Shown one piece after another: positions 21,831-30,661 of a stretch of DNA of 58,102 nt. Position numbers and translations under genes: made by a program. This stretch comes from an uncultured Nodularia sp. (GTDB lineage Bacteria; Cyanobacteriota; Cyanobacteriia; Cyanobacteriales; Nostocaceae). Location of the stretch: the NCBI GenBank assembly GCA_903911355.1, contig CAIWDD010000091.1, positions 1-58,102 on the forward strand, written 5' to 3'. The notes under the pieces are model-generated. The model saw nothing but the letters and a program-made list of their open reading frames with translations, did no database searches and had not been told where the DNA came from. Every line of letters begins with the position of its first letter. The first letter of the stretch is position 1.

Positions 21831-22079
21831 ATGGATGAGTCAAAACAAAAGATTCTTTGTGCTTTGGGCTATCTGGTAAGGCAATACAGAACAGAACAGG
21901 GAATTTCACAAGAAGAGTTAGGACTACGCGCTAACTTAGACCGCACATACATATCTGGTGTGGAACGTGGGGTTAGAAATCCGTCTCTCACTGCTTTGGT
22001 AAGTCTTGCTAATGGTTTAGGAATTAGTGTTTCTAGTCTTCTCCAAAACCTAGAAATAGAATCAGATAAAATACAGTGA
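21831..22079 (+). CDS. XRE-type controller (C) protein of the restriction-modification system
   Basis: An 82-residue helix-turn-helix protein that is little more than one XRE domain: LGYLVRQYRTEQGISQEELGLRANLDRTYISGVERGVRNPSLTALVSLANGLGIS. Size, fold and position match C proteins, which activate their own gene and the nuclease gene from C-boxes so that the nuclease appears after the methylase. A C-box-like palindrome lies just upstream and no Shine-Dalgarno is seen, which suits a leaderless transcript. Its stop overlaps the nuclease start (GTGA), so translation is probably coupled. Confidence 0.82.
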   Translation: MDESKQKILCALGYLVRQYRTEQGISQEELGLRANLDRTYISGVERGVRNPSLTALVSLANGLGISVSSLLQNLEIESDKIQ

Positions 22080-22804
22080 ACAATCAAGAAGATTTAGTGG
22101 TAATAATTCGAGAGCAGTTGAAAGATGCTTCTACTCAGTTGAAAGTTTTTAATTTATTGTCAGATGAAAAATGGCATTGTCGTGGACATGAAACTAAGGA
22201 AATTCGATCTGATCAGTATGCTGGTGGTGGTGGTATTCAAGGATTACAACGAGGAACCCAACAGCGACCTGGACTTGTTATTGAAACTGAGAGTAAATAT
22301 TGTAAAATTTGTTCAAAGAAAACAAGGTGGGATCGTTGGACAGGTGAGATAAAATCAGCTAATTACGCTGCTAACATACCAACTTCATTAGTTAAGAGGA
22401 TTCTCAAGGTTTATGCGTATACAGATATTATAGAACAAAGAAAAAGAGCATCTCATGAGCTAGTAATTGATCACAGATTTCCTATGGAGCGTTGGGGAGC
22501 CTCTGAGCCCCCTCACTTAAGCTCAATGACTGATGAGGAAATCGGGGAAAAGTTTCAATTACTCAAGAAAGATACATCCGGTAATCATAATCTTTTGAAA
22601 TCGAGAAGTTGCGAACGCTGTATTAAAACTAACAAACGAGGTACACCTTTCGGTATTAAGTTTTGGTACGAAAAAGGAGAAGACTGGCCTTGCATACATC
22701 AGCGTGGACCTGAAGCTGAAAAAGGCTGTGTTGGATGTGGCTGGTATGATTTTGACGAGTGGCGTAATACCCTCAATGAAAAGCTCAATCAATCTGATCA
22801 ATAA
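22076..22804 (+). CDS. Putative Type II restriction endonuclease, HNH (beta-beta-alpha-Me) type
   Basis: 242 residues from a GTG that overlaps the controller stop. No close family was recognised, but position (between C protein and m5C methylase) makes it the nuclease. The sequence supports an HNH fold: HELVIDHRFPMERW (DH motif near residue 120-130) and then GNHNLLKSRSCERCIKTNKRG with the Asn and a CxxC. Other zinc-finger-like cysteines are CKICSKK (about 78-84) and CIHQRGPEAEKGCVGCGW near the end. The recognition sequence cannot be read from the protein. AT-rich composition suggests acquisition with the cassette. Confidence 0.7.
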   Translation: MNNQEDLVVIIREQLKDASTQLKVFNLLSDEKWHCRGHETKEIRSDQYAGGGGIQGLQRGTQQRPGLVIETESKYCKICSKKTRWDRWTGEIKSANYAANIPTSLVKRILKVYAYTDIIEQRKRASHELVIDHRFPMERWGASEPPHLSSMTDEEIGEKFQLLKKDTSGNHNLLKSRSCERCIKTNKRGTPFGIKFWYEKGEDWPCIHQRGPEAEKGCVGCGWYDFDEWRNTLNEKLNQSDQ

Positions 22805-22823
22805 GAGTAGATTTAACTAAATT

Positions 22824-23966
22824 CTAGCGATTAATTGCAATATCATTTAAATAAGGAATCAGTGCATAACCAATGCACTCTGCTAAACGTGGTGGTACAG
22901 CATTACCAATTTGCCACATAGCTTTTTTCATTGTTCCTTCAAAAATAAAGGAATCAGGAAAAGTTTGTAATCTTGCCATTTCTCGTGCCGAAATTACCCT
23001 ATTTAAATATGGGTGAATATGAGTACCACCATGATTTTCTTTTACAGTCATACTCGGTTTACCAGGATATTGCCGTTTGAAAGCATCTACAAATTTTTCA
23101 TATAAGGAACCACCGGGGGGGACTTGAGCTAGACGCTCCATATACTCCCGTGAATGTTTAGTCCACTCGTGATTAATTTCGGGTATTGGGATGTATTCTG
23201 GTAAATCAGAAATTGCCGACTCAATAGGTTTATATTCTTCAGGGGTTAATTGAGATTTAGGATAAGGGTTGGGCATTTTAAATCTATTAGCAATAAAAAT
23301 CGCTCTTGGTCGAATTTGTGGTACTCCATAAGCGGCAGATTCCAGAATTGCTACAGAAATATGAGGATAACCAATAGACTTAAAAGCTTCAAAAATTTCT
23401 GTCTTTACACTACCTTGTTTAATTGTCAAAATACCTGGTACATTTTCCATTACCACATACCAAGGGCGTATTTCTGATACTACACGAACAAATTCATAAA
23501 ATAACCGATTCCGAGGATCTTTAGGGTCACGTTTTCCTGCTACTGAAAATCCTTGACATGGTGGACCACCAACAACAATATTAACTTCAGGTGAGCCGAT
23601 TTGTTGCAGCCAATCTTGGGCATAAAAATCTTCAATATCTTCACAGAAGTGATGACATTGGGGGAAATTTTTTTTGTGAGTAGCAGAAGCAATTGGGCTG
23701 ATTTCTACACTAGCTAATGGTGTGAATCCAGCTTGGAAGAATCCTTGTGTAATTCCCCCTGCACCAGAAAATAAATCAACAAAAGTATATTTTGATAATA
23801 AACTCTCTGGAGAACTAATATTAATAAATTTCTTATATCGATCATAATTATCTTGATCTAGTTCGCGTTGAATACGCTGATAACGTGCTAACTTTGGCTG
23901 CTTTTGCTTTTTGATAGGATTAGACTCATCCTCATGAGGAAAAAGATCAAGTTGTGTTCCTTGCAT
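22824..23966 (-). CDS. DNA (cytosine-5) methyltransferase
   Basis: 380 residues with all key m5C motifs in order: I FVDLFSGAGGITQGF, IV GGPPCQGFSVAGKRD with the catalytic Cys, VI VMENVPG, VIII region AYGVPQIRPRAIFIA, IX RVISAREMARLQTFPDSF and X IGNAVPPRLAECIG. The region between VIII and IX (about 250-320) is the target-recognition domain. A basic, charged N-terminus of about 60 residues precedes motif I. It faces the nuclease gene tail to tail with a 19-bp gap and has its own promoter towards trpS. It should protect the host site cut by the neighbouring nuclease. Confidence 0.93.
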   Translation of the reverse strand: MQGTQLDLFPHEDESNPIKKQKQPKLARYQRIQRELDQDNYDRYKKFINISSPESLLSKYTFVDLFSGAGGITQGFFQAGFTPLASVEISPIASATHKKNFPQCHHFCEDIEDFYAQDWLQQIGSPEVNIVVGGPPCQGFSVAGKRDPKDPRNRLFYEFVRVVSEIRPWYVVMENVPGILTIKQGSVKTEIFEAFKSIGYPHISVAILESAAYGVPQIRPRAIFIANRFKMPNPYPKSQLTPEEYKPIESAISDLPEYIPIPEINHEWTKHSREYMERLAQVPPGGSLYEKFVDAFKRQYPGKPSMTVKENHGGTHIHPYLNRVISAREMARLQTFPDSFIFEGTMKKAMWQIGNAVPPRLAECIGYALIPYLNDIAINR

Positions 23967-24217
23967 TGGATGCTTAATATTAACGTCTGTGTTATCGTGA
24001 CATATTGTCTACAATATATCAAGCATAACTCATTGTCAAAAAGAGCGGCTAGACTGCTGAAAAACATCTATTATCATAAGTTTGCTGTCCAAAATACCGG
24101 AGATAATAACTCATAAAAATCATCACTAAACAGCCAGTTGTCCAAGAAAGTGTCAAAATTGAAGGAGTTTTGTAACCGCCACATCATTAGAGCGGATTTG
24201 AGATAAATTGGAAATTT

Positions 24218-25228
24218 ATGGGCAAGCAGCGTGTTCTTTCTGGAGTTCAACCAACCGGTAATTACCATCTGGGTAACTATTTAGGAGCCATTCGCAATTG
24301 GGTAGAAGGTCAGAGCGAATACGAAAATTACCTGTTCGTGGCTGATTTGCACGCGATTACGGTACCACACGACCCCACAAGGTTAGCATCTGATACTTAT
24401 ACCCTGGTGGCGCTTTATCTAGCTTGTGGTCTGGATTTAAATCACTCGACGATTTTTGTGCAATCTCATGTTTCTGCCCACAGTGAATTGACCTGGCTGT
24501 TTAATTGCATTACACCTTTAAACTGGTTACAAGACATGATTCAGTTTAAGGAGAAGGCGATTAAGCAGGGTGAAAATGTCAATGTCGGCTTGTTGGACTA
24601 TCCTGTGCTGATGGCTGCTGATATTTTGCTGTATCAAGCTGATAAAGTACCAGTGGGTGAAGACCAAAAACAACATTTGGAATTGACTAGGGACATTGCA
24701 GCGCGGTTAAATCATCAATTTGGTAAACCTGATCAACCAGTGCTGAAGTTACCATCCGCTTTAATTCGTCAGGAAGGGGCTAGGGTGATGAGTTTGGCCG
24801 ATGGTACACGCAAAATGTCCAAGTCTGATCCGTCTGATTTGAGCCGAATTAATTTACTGGATACACCAGAGCAGATTCAATACAAGATTAAGCGCTGTAA
24901 AACTGACCAGGTTCGGGGTTTGACTTTCGGTGATGCAGATCGTCCAGAGTGTAATAACTTGTTAACTCTGTATATGCTGCTGTCTGGGAAGAAGAAGGAA
25001 GAGGTAGCAGCAGAATGTCAAGATATGGGCTGGGGACAATTTAAGCCATTGTTGACAGAAACGACAATTAATGCTTTAAAACCCATACAAGAAAAATATC
25101 AAGGGATCATAGAAGATCAAGCTTATCTCCAGTCTGTGTTGCGTCAGGGACGGGAGAAAGCCGAAGCCATTGCTAATCAAACTTTGGCACAGGTAAAAAC
25201 TGCTTTGGGCTACTCTCTACCTCTGTAA
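24218..25228 (+). CDS. trpS: Tryptophanyl-tRNA synthetase
   Basis: It charges tRNA-Trp. The 336-residue class Ic synthetase carries the HIGH-type signature PTGNYHLGNYLG near residue 11 and the KMSKS loop (RKMSKSDPSDL, near residue 201). The length is normal for bacterial TrpRS. Start ATG at 24218. It runs in the same direction as the following MetF-like gene with a 59-bp gap, so co-transcription is possible. Confidence 0.97.
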   Translation: MGKQRVLSGVQPTGNYHLGNYLGAIRNWVEGQSEYENYLFVADLHAITVPHDPTRLASDTYTLVALYLACGLDLNHSTIFVQSHVSAHSELTWLFNCITPLNWLQDMIQFKEKAIKQGENVNVGLLDYPVLMAADILLYQADKVPVGEDQKQHLELTRDIAARLNHQFGKPDQPVLKLPSALIRQEGARVMSLADGTRKMSKSDPSDLSRINLLDTPEQIQYKIKRCKTDQVRGLTFGDADRPECNNLLTLYMLLSGKKKEEVAAECQDMGWGQFKPLLTETTINALKPIQEKYQGIIEDQAYLQSVLRQGREKAEAIANQTLAQVKTALGYSLPL

Positions 25229-25287
25229 AGGTTTCACTTTTGGGCGTAATTCGTTATAGCCTTGAAGGAAAGTGAAACATTAATGTT

Positions 25288-26211
25288 ATGCAGGATACCC
25301 AAAATCCCACAGTTTTAAACTCATTTCGTCGGGCCGCCCAATCCGGCGAATTCTTAGTTACCGCCGAGGTAGCACCCCCGAAAGGGGTAAATCCAGGACA
25401 TATGATTTCAATGGCGGCGACCCTTAAGGGGAGGGTTCATGCTGTCAATATTACCGATGGTAGCCGCGCTGTATTACGAATGTCTTCTTTAGTAGCATCA
25501 GTGATTTTGTTACAAAATGGCATTGAACCGATTTGTCAGGTTGCTTGTCGCGATCGCAATAGAATTGGTTTACAAGCTGATTTGATGGGTGCTCATGCCT
25601 TGGGTATCCGCAATATTTTAGCTTTAACTGGCGACCCGGTGAAAGTAGGTGATCACCCCCATGCTAAAGCGGTGTTTGACTTGGAATCTGTGCGGCTCCT
25701 GCAAATGATTCGGAAAATGAATCAAGGCCTTGATTCTGATGAGAAGCCCTTTACAGATGGGGGGACTGATTTATTTGCAGGGGCGGCTGTGGATCCGCAG
25801 TCTCCCAGTTGGTCAGGTTTACAAAAGCGATTTGAACGCAAAATTGAAGCTGGAGCGCAGTTTTTCCAAAGTCAGATGATTACAGATTTCGAGCGCCTAG
25901 AAAAGTTTATGGATATCATAGCCTTGAGTCATAATAAACCCATTTTGGCAGGAATTTTCCTGTTGAAATCGGCAAAGAATGCTGAGTTTATTAATCGATG
26001 TGTTCCGGGTGTAAATATTCCTCAGTACATTATTGATAGGTTGGCTACCGCAAAAAATCCCCTGGAGGAAGGAATGAAAATTGCTGCTGAACAAGTGCAG
26101 ATGGCGCGACAATTATGTCAGGGTGTCCACATGATGGCGGTAAAGCGGGAGGATCTGATTGCACCAATTTTAGATTTGGCGGGAATTACACCAGTTAGTA
26201 ATGTCAATTAG
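25288..26211 (+). CDS. Methylenetetrahydrofolate reductase family protein
   Basis: The 307-residue protein has the MTHFR TIM-barrel pattern: FLVTAEVAPPKG near the N-terminus (the family's catalytic Glu), AVNITDGSRA, ICQVACRDRNRIGLQADLMGAHALGIRNILALTGDP, and AGAQFFQSQMITD. It would reduce methylene-THF to methyl-THF for methionine synthesis. It is a MetF-like form common in cyanobacteria and lacks an extra zinc-binding domain; the electron donor is not certain. Confidence 0.85.
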   Translation: MQDTQNPTVLNSFRRAAQSGEFLVTAEVAPPKGVNPGHMISMAATLKGRVHAVNITDGSRAVLRMSSLVASVILLQNGIEPICQVACRDRNRIGLQADLMGAHALGIRNILALTGDPVKVGDHPHAKAVFDLESVRLLQMIRKMNQGLDSDEKPFTDGGTDLFAGAAVDPQSPSWSGLQKRFERKIEAGAQFFQSQMITDFERLEKFMDIIALSHNKPILAGIFLLKSAKNAEFINRCVPGVNIPQYIIDRLATAKNPLEEGMKIAAEQVQMARQLCQGVHMMAVKREDLIAPILDLAGITPVSNVN

Positions 26212-26252
26212 ATTACCTGTAAATCAAGGTTTTTAACCGGCGTTAAAGTCTC

Positions 26253-26279
26253 CCCTCTCCACAGGTTTGGAGAGGGTTT
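26253..26279 (+). terminator. Terminator-like repeat hairpin after the MetF-like gene
   Basis: CCCTCTCC and GGAGAGGG form a perfect 8-bp stem followed by TTT. The surrounding GGGTTTGAGGTGAG resembles a common cyanobacterial intergenic repeat. Confidence 0.6.
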
Positions 26280-26310
26280 GAGGTGAGCGGAAAACGGCGA
26301 ACTGACAAGA

Positions 26311-26339
26311 GCACCCCGTGTCGTCAGCGTGGGGAGGTG
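26311..26339. repeat. IS200/IS605-end-like hairpin
   Basis: CCCC(N13)GGGG followed by AGGTG resembles the right-end hairpin found at 31156-31190 (CCCC...GTGGGGAG) in the same orientation. It is probably the remains of an element end next to the decayed TnpB fragment. Confidence 0.35.
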
Positions 26340-26371
26340 TATTTATGGCGAATAAAGTTTGAAAAGGATTA

Positions 26372-26548
26372 ACCTCAGATAACAGTACCAGCCACCATTT
26401 TGGTAACTGTGCCGAAAAATGACAAAAATCTCTATCACCTAAAATTTATATTTGTCCAGATTGTGGCAAAAATTTTGAAGATAGATATATTAACGTGGTT
26501 GTCTACATCTTGCATCAGGGAATAAGTACGGTGGGACAGACTGGATAA
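26372..26548 (+). pseudogene. C-terminal remnant of a TnpB (IS200/IS605 OrfB) gene
   Basis: Translation gives ...GNCAEK-stop-QKSLSPKIYICPDCGKNF, then EDRYINVVVYILHQGISTVGQTG and a stop. This matches the end of TnpB: the second CxxC of the zinc finger, the RuvC-III D-x-N helix (usually DRDINAARNIL) and the GxxTVGxTG tail. An in-frame TGA and loss of the AAR residues show decay. The N-terminal three quarters are missing. No intact transposase is nearby. Confidence 0.7.
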
Positions 26549-26684
26549 TATGGAAAGCGGAGTTTTGCTCTTGCACATTTCATGGAATTGTCAACAGTTA
26601 CAGGGAGGTCATCGGTGAGTTGAAGTGAAGCGCGTAGGGTTTTCCACGCCGCTGCAAGCAGATCGCCCCGGTAGATGGGACTCA

Positions 26685-26709
26685 ATTGCTACGCCCCGCC
26701 AGCTATCGG
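26685..26709. repeat. 25-bp small dispersed repeat, copy A
   Basis: Divergent copy with core GCTACGCCCCGCCAGCTATC. It lies between the TnpB remnant and the M48-like gene. See copies at 26801 and 27107. Confidence 0.65.
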
Positions 26710-26794
26710 GTGGAATTAATGACCACGGCATTAAGGATTTGCGCTTGTTTACTACCGTGGATCAGTTACTGGAGATTGGAGTAACCAAATTTCT

Positions 26795-29110
26795 ATGCCT
26801 ATGGCTACGCCACGCAAGCTATCAGATGCCGAACTGTCTTTGGAAGCCGGTTTAGTAGCCCTCAAACAAGGAAATTATCAAACTGCGATCGCTAAACTTA
26901 CACCTGTGGCCACTAGTCAAGTAAATCCTAGAGCTAACTTACAGGCAAGGGTTGGTTTAGTCATGGCTTATGCGCGCACTGGCCAAATTCGCAAGGCTAC
27001 TATTCTGTGTCAGACTCTCAGAGAGAGCCAAAATACACGAGTTAAACAATGGGCTGAACTTGCTCTCAGACACTTGGCAAAAAGCCGTAAAAAAAGTAGT
27101 AAATCTATGGCTACGCCACGCCAGCTATCAGATAATCCCGGATGTGAGTTTGTAGCTGGTGAGAATTCTCAAAACGCTTGTGCATCAACAACTAAGACCC
27201 CTGGTTTGGTGGAGTCCCAGAAACAGACAGTAGCAGAAACTAGTCAATATTCGCGAGCCAGTCTGAGTAGCGTGCCGAATACGGTGATCCCGCAGAATTT
27301 GTTCAGATCCTCCAGCTATATAAAAACTCCTTGGACTGAGATTAGTCAGAGCCTCCATCGGTGTATTTATTGGCGACAAGCCAAACGTGCTAAGGTATGG
27401 CAGCCCCTGGGTAAGCCTCAGTTAATTCCTTTGCGGTTGTTAGGACTGGGAACATTCATGGCTTTGCTGTGGTTACTGGGAGTAGTACTCAATTTAACCA
27501 TGGCATTGATTAACTTTGCTTTAGACAAATTACCTTACCTAACAGTCCAACAGTTGCCGCACAGCAACCCTGCGCCATTGTTATTGATAGTTTTATTGAT
27601 TATGATGGGACTATCACCTTGGTTGTTAGATAGGCTATTAGCAAAGTCTTATGGACAGACTGAATTGTCCAAGGATTTATTAAATCGCCACAGTCGCGAA
27701 ACGGCTAGAGTCATACAACGTTACTGTCAACAGCGTCGCTGGCACTGTCCTCAACTCCGAATTTTACCCATAACAGCACCAATGGCGTTGACTTATGGTA
27801 GTCTGGCTAACAACGCTCGGATTGTAGTCAGTCAGGGACTATTAGAGCAACTGGCAGATGATGAAATTGCGACTATTTATGCCACACAGTTAGGACATAT
27901 TGCTCATTGGGATTTTGCGGTTATGTCTCTGGTGTTGCTGCTTTCACTACCCATTCATCGACTATATGAGCAAATATCGACATGGGCAAACAGGAAGTCA
28001 GAGGGAATTTGGTATAAGCCCATCAATGTTTTGGCGAGTGTGATTTATGGATTGTGGTATGTGCTTACTAGTATTAGTTTATGGTTGTCGCGGTTGCGGC
28101 TTTACTATAGCGATCGACTAGCTGCGGAAATTACCGGTAATCCCAACGCTCTGACTCGTGCTTTACTGAAAATTGCCATGGGTATTTCTGCTGATATCCA
28201 AAAATCAGAACAAACAAGTTGGCATTTGGAAAGTTTAAATTTCTTAATACCAGTCGGTTATGAGCAGAGCCTTTGTTTGGGTAGTATTGCTGGTCAACGC
28301 CCCTTTGAGTCTTTATTGATTTGGGATAGTCTTCATCCATATCGCCACTGGTTTACTATTAATAATAGCCATCCTTTAATAGGCGATCGCATCCAACGTC
28401 TGAGCCAAATTGCTCGCCATTGGCATATAGATACTGAAATAAATCTCAATAACCTGGGGTTGACCGTAGCCGGAGCCCAAGCAACTTATCAGGTAAAGCG
28501 TCAGTCCTTCTTATTGCAAATCGCTCCTTTTTTGGGTATTCCCCTGGGTTTGGTATTTGCGGGTTTCACTTGGCTGATGTGGCAAACTGCTGTCAATCTG
28601 AGGTGGTTCAATCTCCAGTGGACATACAAAGATTGGACTGTGATTACGGGTTTTCTACTCATGGGCTTTAGCATCGGTATGGTGTCGCGGATGAGTTCAT
28701 TTTTTCCGGACATCAAAACTGCTACTATCCAGGATGATCAAAGCCTGATCAACCTCTTAAGTAATCCATCTGCGCTTCCTATTGATAGTATAAGCGTGCA
28801 ACTTGTGGGTAAGCTCCTGGGTCGTCGAGGTACGGGGAATTGCTTAGGACAAGACCTAATACTTCAGTGCAGCACGGGGTTAGTGAAATTACACCACATT
28901 CCTCTGGGACAGTCAGTTAATCCCCAAGATTTAATTGGTCGGCAAATTATAGTTACAGGCTGGTTTCGCCGAGGAGCAACACCCTGGATCGATATTCACA
29001 CAGTGCAAACTCAAACTGGTAAAAATATTTATAGTCCTCATCCCATTTGGTCTACTTTTGTGGCTGTAGCTGCACAGGCTTGGGGTGCATACATTTTTCT
29101 CACAGGCTAG
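26795..29110 (+). CDS. TPR plus M48-like membrane protein with degenerate protease motif
   Basis: The 771-residue protein starts with a TPR-like region (about 10-98), then a variable linker (100-200), two transmembrane helices (about 211-243, 260-280), an M48 metallopeptidase-like domain, two more C-terminal membrane helices (about 570-640) and a final beta domain (about 670-755). The zinc motif should read HExxH, but residues 364-368 are TQLGH: the first His and the catalytic Glu are replaced by Thr and Gln. The usual distal Glu is also missing (RLYYSDRLAAE instead of REYEADxxAA). It is therefore very probably inactive as a protease. Two copies of a 25-bp dispersed repeat lie in frame: one supplies the start region, the other residues 105-112. 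ATG at 26801 is an alternative start. Confidence 0.8.
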   Translation: MPMATPRKLSDAELSLEAGLVALKQGNYQTAIAKLTPVATSQVNPRANLQARVGLVMAYARTGQIRKATILCQTLRESQNTRVKQWAELALRHLAKSRKKSSKSMATPRQLSDNPGCEFVAGENSQNACASTTKTPGLVESQKQTVAETSQYSRASLSSVPNTVIPQNLFRSSSYIKTPWTEISQSLHRCIYWRQAKRAKVWQPLGKPQLIPLRLLGLGTFMALLWLLGVVLNLTMALINFALDKLPYLTVQQLPHSNPAPLLLIVLLIMMGLSPWLLDRLLAKSYGQTELSKDLLNRHSRETARVIQRYCQQRRWHCPQLRILPITAPMALTYGSLANNARIVVSQGLLEQLADDEIATIYATQLGHIAHWDFAVMSLVLLLSLPIHRLYEQISTWANRKSEGIWYKPINVLASVIYGLWYVLTSISLWLSRLRLYYSDRLAAEITGNPNALTRALLKIAMGISADIQKSEQTSWHLESLNFLIPVGYEQSLCLGSIAGQRPFESLLIWDSLHPYRHWFTINNSHPLIGDRIQRLSQIARHWHIDTEINLNNLGLTVAGAQATYQVKRQSFLLQIAPFLGIPLGLVFAGFTWLMWQTAVNLRWFNLQWTYKDWTVITGFLLMGFSIGMVSRMSSFFPDIKTATIQDDQSLINLLSNPSALPIDSISVQLVGKLLGRRGTGNCLGQDLILQCSTGLVKLHHIPLGQSVNPQDLIGRQIIVTGWFRRGATPWIDIHTVQTQTGKNIYSPHPIWSTFVAVAAQAWGAYIFLTG
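26801..26825. repeat. 25-bp small dispersed repeat, copy B (encodes the N-terminus of the M48-like protein)
   Basis: ATGGCTACGCCACGCAAGC followed by TATCAG. It begins with an ATG and reads MATPRKLS in the frame of the M48-like gene. It differs from copy C at a single base. Confidence 0.75.
27107..27131. repeat. 25-bp small dispersed repeat, copy C (in frame inside the M48-like gene)
   Basis: ATGGCTACGCCACGCCAGC followed by TATCAG. It adds MATPRQLS at residues 105-112, in the linker between the TPR and membrane regions. Very small mobile repeats of this size are known in heterocyst-forming cyanobacteria. Confidence 0.75.
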
Positions 29111-29318
29111 TACTAGCTTAAACTCAACAGCCAAAAGCCAAACTCATCTCCTAGGGACTGTGGATAAAAATTGGAACTTGAGTCAATGAATCTTCTTTTG
29201 CTCCAGAAGCCCGGCTGAAAACCCTACTAGAAAATCCAGGGGGGTATATCCCCAAAGTTAACCCTTGTGGGGATAAGAACCTCTGGCCTAGATAGATCAC
29301 CCATGCAGTCACAAATAT

Positions 29319-29339
29319 ACCAGCCAATGGCTGGTTTTT
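29319..29339 (+). terminator. Intrinsic terminator-like hairpin
   Basis: ACCAGCC and GGCTGGT form a perfect 7-bp stem with loop AAT, followed by TTTT. It lies about 210 bp after the M48-like gene, in a region with further GGGG/CCCC inverted repeats (29250-29275). Confidence 0.65.
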
Positions 29340-29510
29340 GTTTATGATCATGCTCCTTGAGGAAAAAAATGTATTTTATGCTACGGTATACAAATGTTGT
29401 TATTAAAAATGTATGCTTTGAACTAGTTACGTAGATGATACCATGGTAATATAAGAAATGGTATTTAATTCTGCGGACAGAGCTATCCTAAGCAAGCATT
29501 AAAACTTGTG

Positions 29511-29850
29511 GGTGATCACATCAAGATTCCTTTGGTAAACACCGTTAAACGTTGGTTCAATTTTGATAGTTTCCGATCCTAATGCCATCCAATTTGCAGT
29601 TTGAAGACATTAAGGAAGTGCGAATCTTGCCAAGAAATCAGTGTCTATTGCTGATTTGGTCTCTAAAAAAAGAATCCGCAATCAACCACTATCTTAATCC
29701 AGACAACGCTTTAGCAATTGACCCTGGCATCAAGAATTGGTTAAGCTGTGTTTCCAACAGTGGAAATAGTTTTATCTTATCTTTGATGGACGCAAAGTTA
29801 AAAGTCTTAACCAATGGTAAAACAAACGTCTTGCAATGCTCACACAGGTC
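29511..29850 (+). pseudogene. Frameshifted N-terminal/middle remnant of a TnpB gene
   Basis: The frame from 29582 reads EVRILPRNQCLLLIWSLKKE then LDxDNALAIDPGIKNWLSCVSNSGNSFI. This is the typical TnpB segment around RuvC motif I, with the catalytic Asp in AIDPG. After a short TTATC duplication the homology continues in another frame (DGRKVKSLNQW-stop-NKRLAMLT), where the stop stands in place of Tyr. Upstream, KIPLVNTVKRWF is in yet another frame. At least two frameshifts and a nonsense change make it dead. It is a different portion of TnpB from the relic at 26372. Confidence 0.7.
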
Positions 29851-30172
29851 TGTATGCCAGTTTTGACCCTTGCTACCAGATTTGGGATCTGGGAAACGAC
29901 AACTCAAAGCAAAGTGGCAAGGTTTATACCTGTCACGTAGCCGCAGTTGACAATACCCGGGCTTTGAGATGGGGAAAAGGTGAAGACTCTGATAATTGAG
30001 GTAGTGTTAGCTGAGTATTGTATGCGCTTTTGTATTAAACAAGTCTGATCCCAACAAAAAATTGTATTGTATAGGTTGACAGTTTGGAGTAAAAAATTTG
30101 GTTGATAGCAGTTTTGGTAAAGTAATAGTTTTCTTACCTTGCCATATTCGTTCAAATCTGGAGGTATAGTTC
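29851..30172. other. Degenerate region and leader of the RRM gene
   Basis: No credible ORF. It may contain more eroded transposon sequence. GGAGG lies just before the ATG at 30173, and the leader could carry temperature control as for other cyanobacterial rbp genes, but no element can be shown. Confidence 0.35.
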
Positions 30173-30661
30173 ATGTCCATTCGCCTATATATAGGCAATT
30201 TGCCAAAAGAAGAAATAGATCGTCAAGATTTGCAAGCAGTTTTTGCCGCAGAAGGCGATGCTGTGACTACAAAACTAATTAAAGACCGCAAAACTGGCAA
30301 ATGCCGTGGTTTTGGTTTTCTCACGGTTAACAATGACGAGCAAGCTGATCAAATTATTGAAAAGTATAATGGTCAATTGTTCAAAGAGACGCCCCTCAAG
30401 CTAGAAAAAGCATTACCTCGAACCAAACCTGAGGAAGCTGAAGAGCAACCTGCTAAAGCAGCTAGTGGTGTTAGTGGTCATCCGGCTCCTACACCAAAAG
30501 AAGGCGGTCGTCGTGAGAAAGGTTCTAAGAAGTCACGGCGTGGCGGCGGTGGTGCTGTGCGGGAAACCAGCACAAGTGCTGAATCAGATGCAATTCGTCC
30601 AGATCCACGTTGGGCTTCTGAATTAGAAAAACTCAAGCAGATGTTAGCAGCACAAAGCTAA
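30173..30661 (+). CDS. RRM RNA-binding protein (cyanobacterial Rbp type, extended)
   Basis: The 162-residue protein has one RNA recognition motif (residues 3-80) with RNP2 LYIGNL and RNP1 KCRGFGFLTV, followed by an acidic/basic tail of about 80 residues with a short GGRREKGSKKSRRGGGG stretch. Classic cyanobacterial Rbp proteins are about 100 residues with a Gly-rich end. This longer one, with a terminal helix (WASELEKLKQMLAAQ), may have an extra interaction surface. It probably binds RNA; target and role are unknown. Confidence 0.88.
   Translation: MSIRLYIGNLPKEEIDRQDLQAVFAAEGDAVTTKLIKDRKTGKCRGFGFLTVNNDEQADQIIEKYNGQLFKETPLKLEKALPRTKPEEAEEQPAKAASGVSGHPAPTPKEGGRREKGSKKSRRGGGGAVRETSTSAESDAIRPDPRWASELEKLKQMLAAQS

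Noticed and set aside
26625-26855. 76-codon ORF overlapping the start of the M48-like gene (contains DLRLFTTVDQLLEIG)
   Set aside because: It contains the dispersed repeat copy A and runs out of frame into the M48-like gene. Part of it looks protein-like, but there is no Shine-Dalgarno and the frame crosses two repeats. At most it is a decayed fragment.
29582-29866. Intact 94-residue gene
   Set aside because: The product is a frameshifted segment of TnpB; the C-terminal part after SGNSFI is out of frame relative to the homologous sequence.
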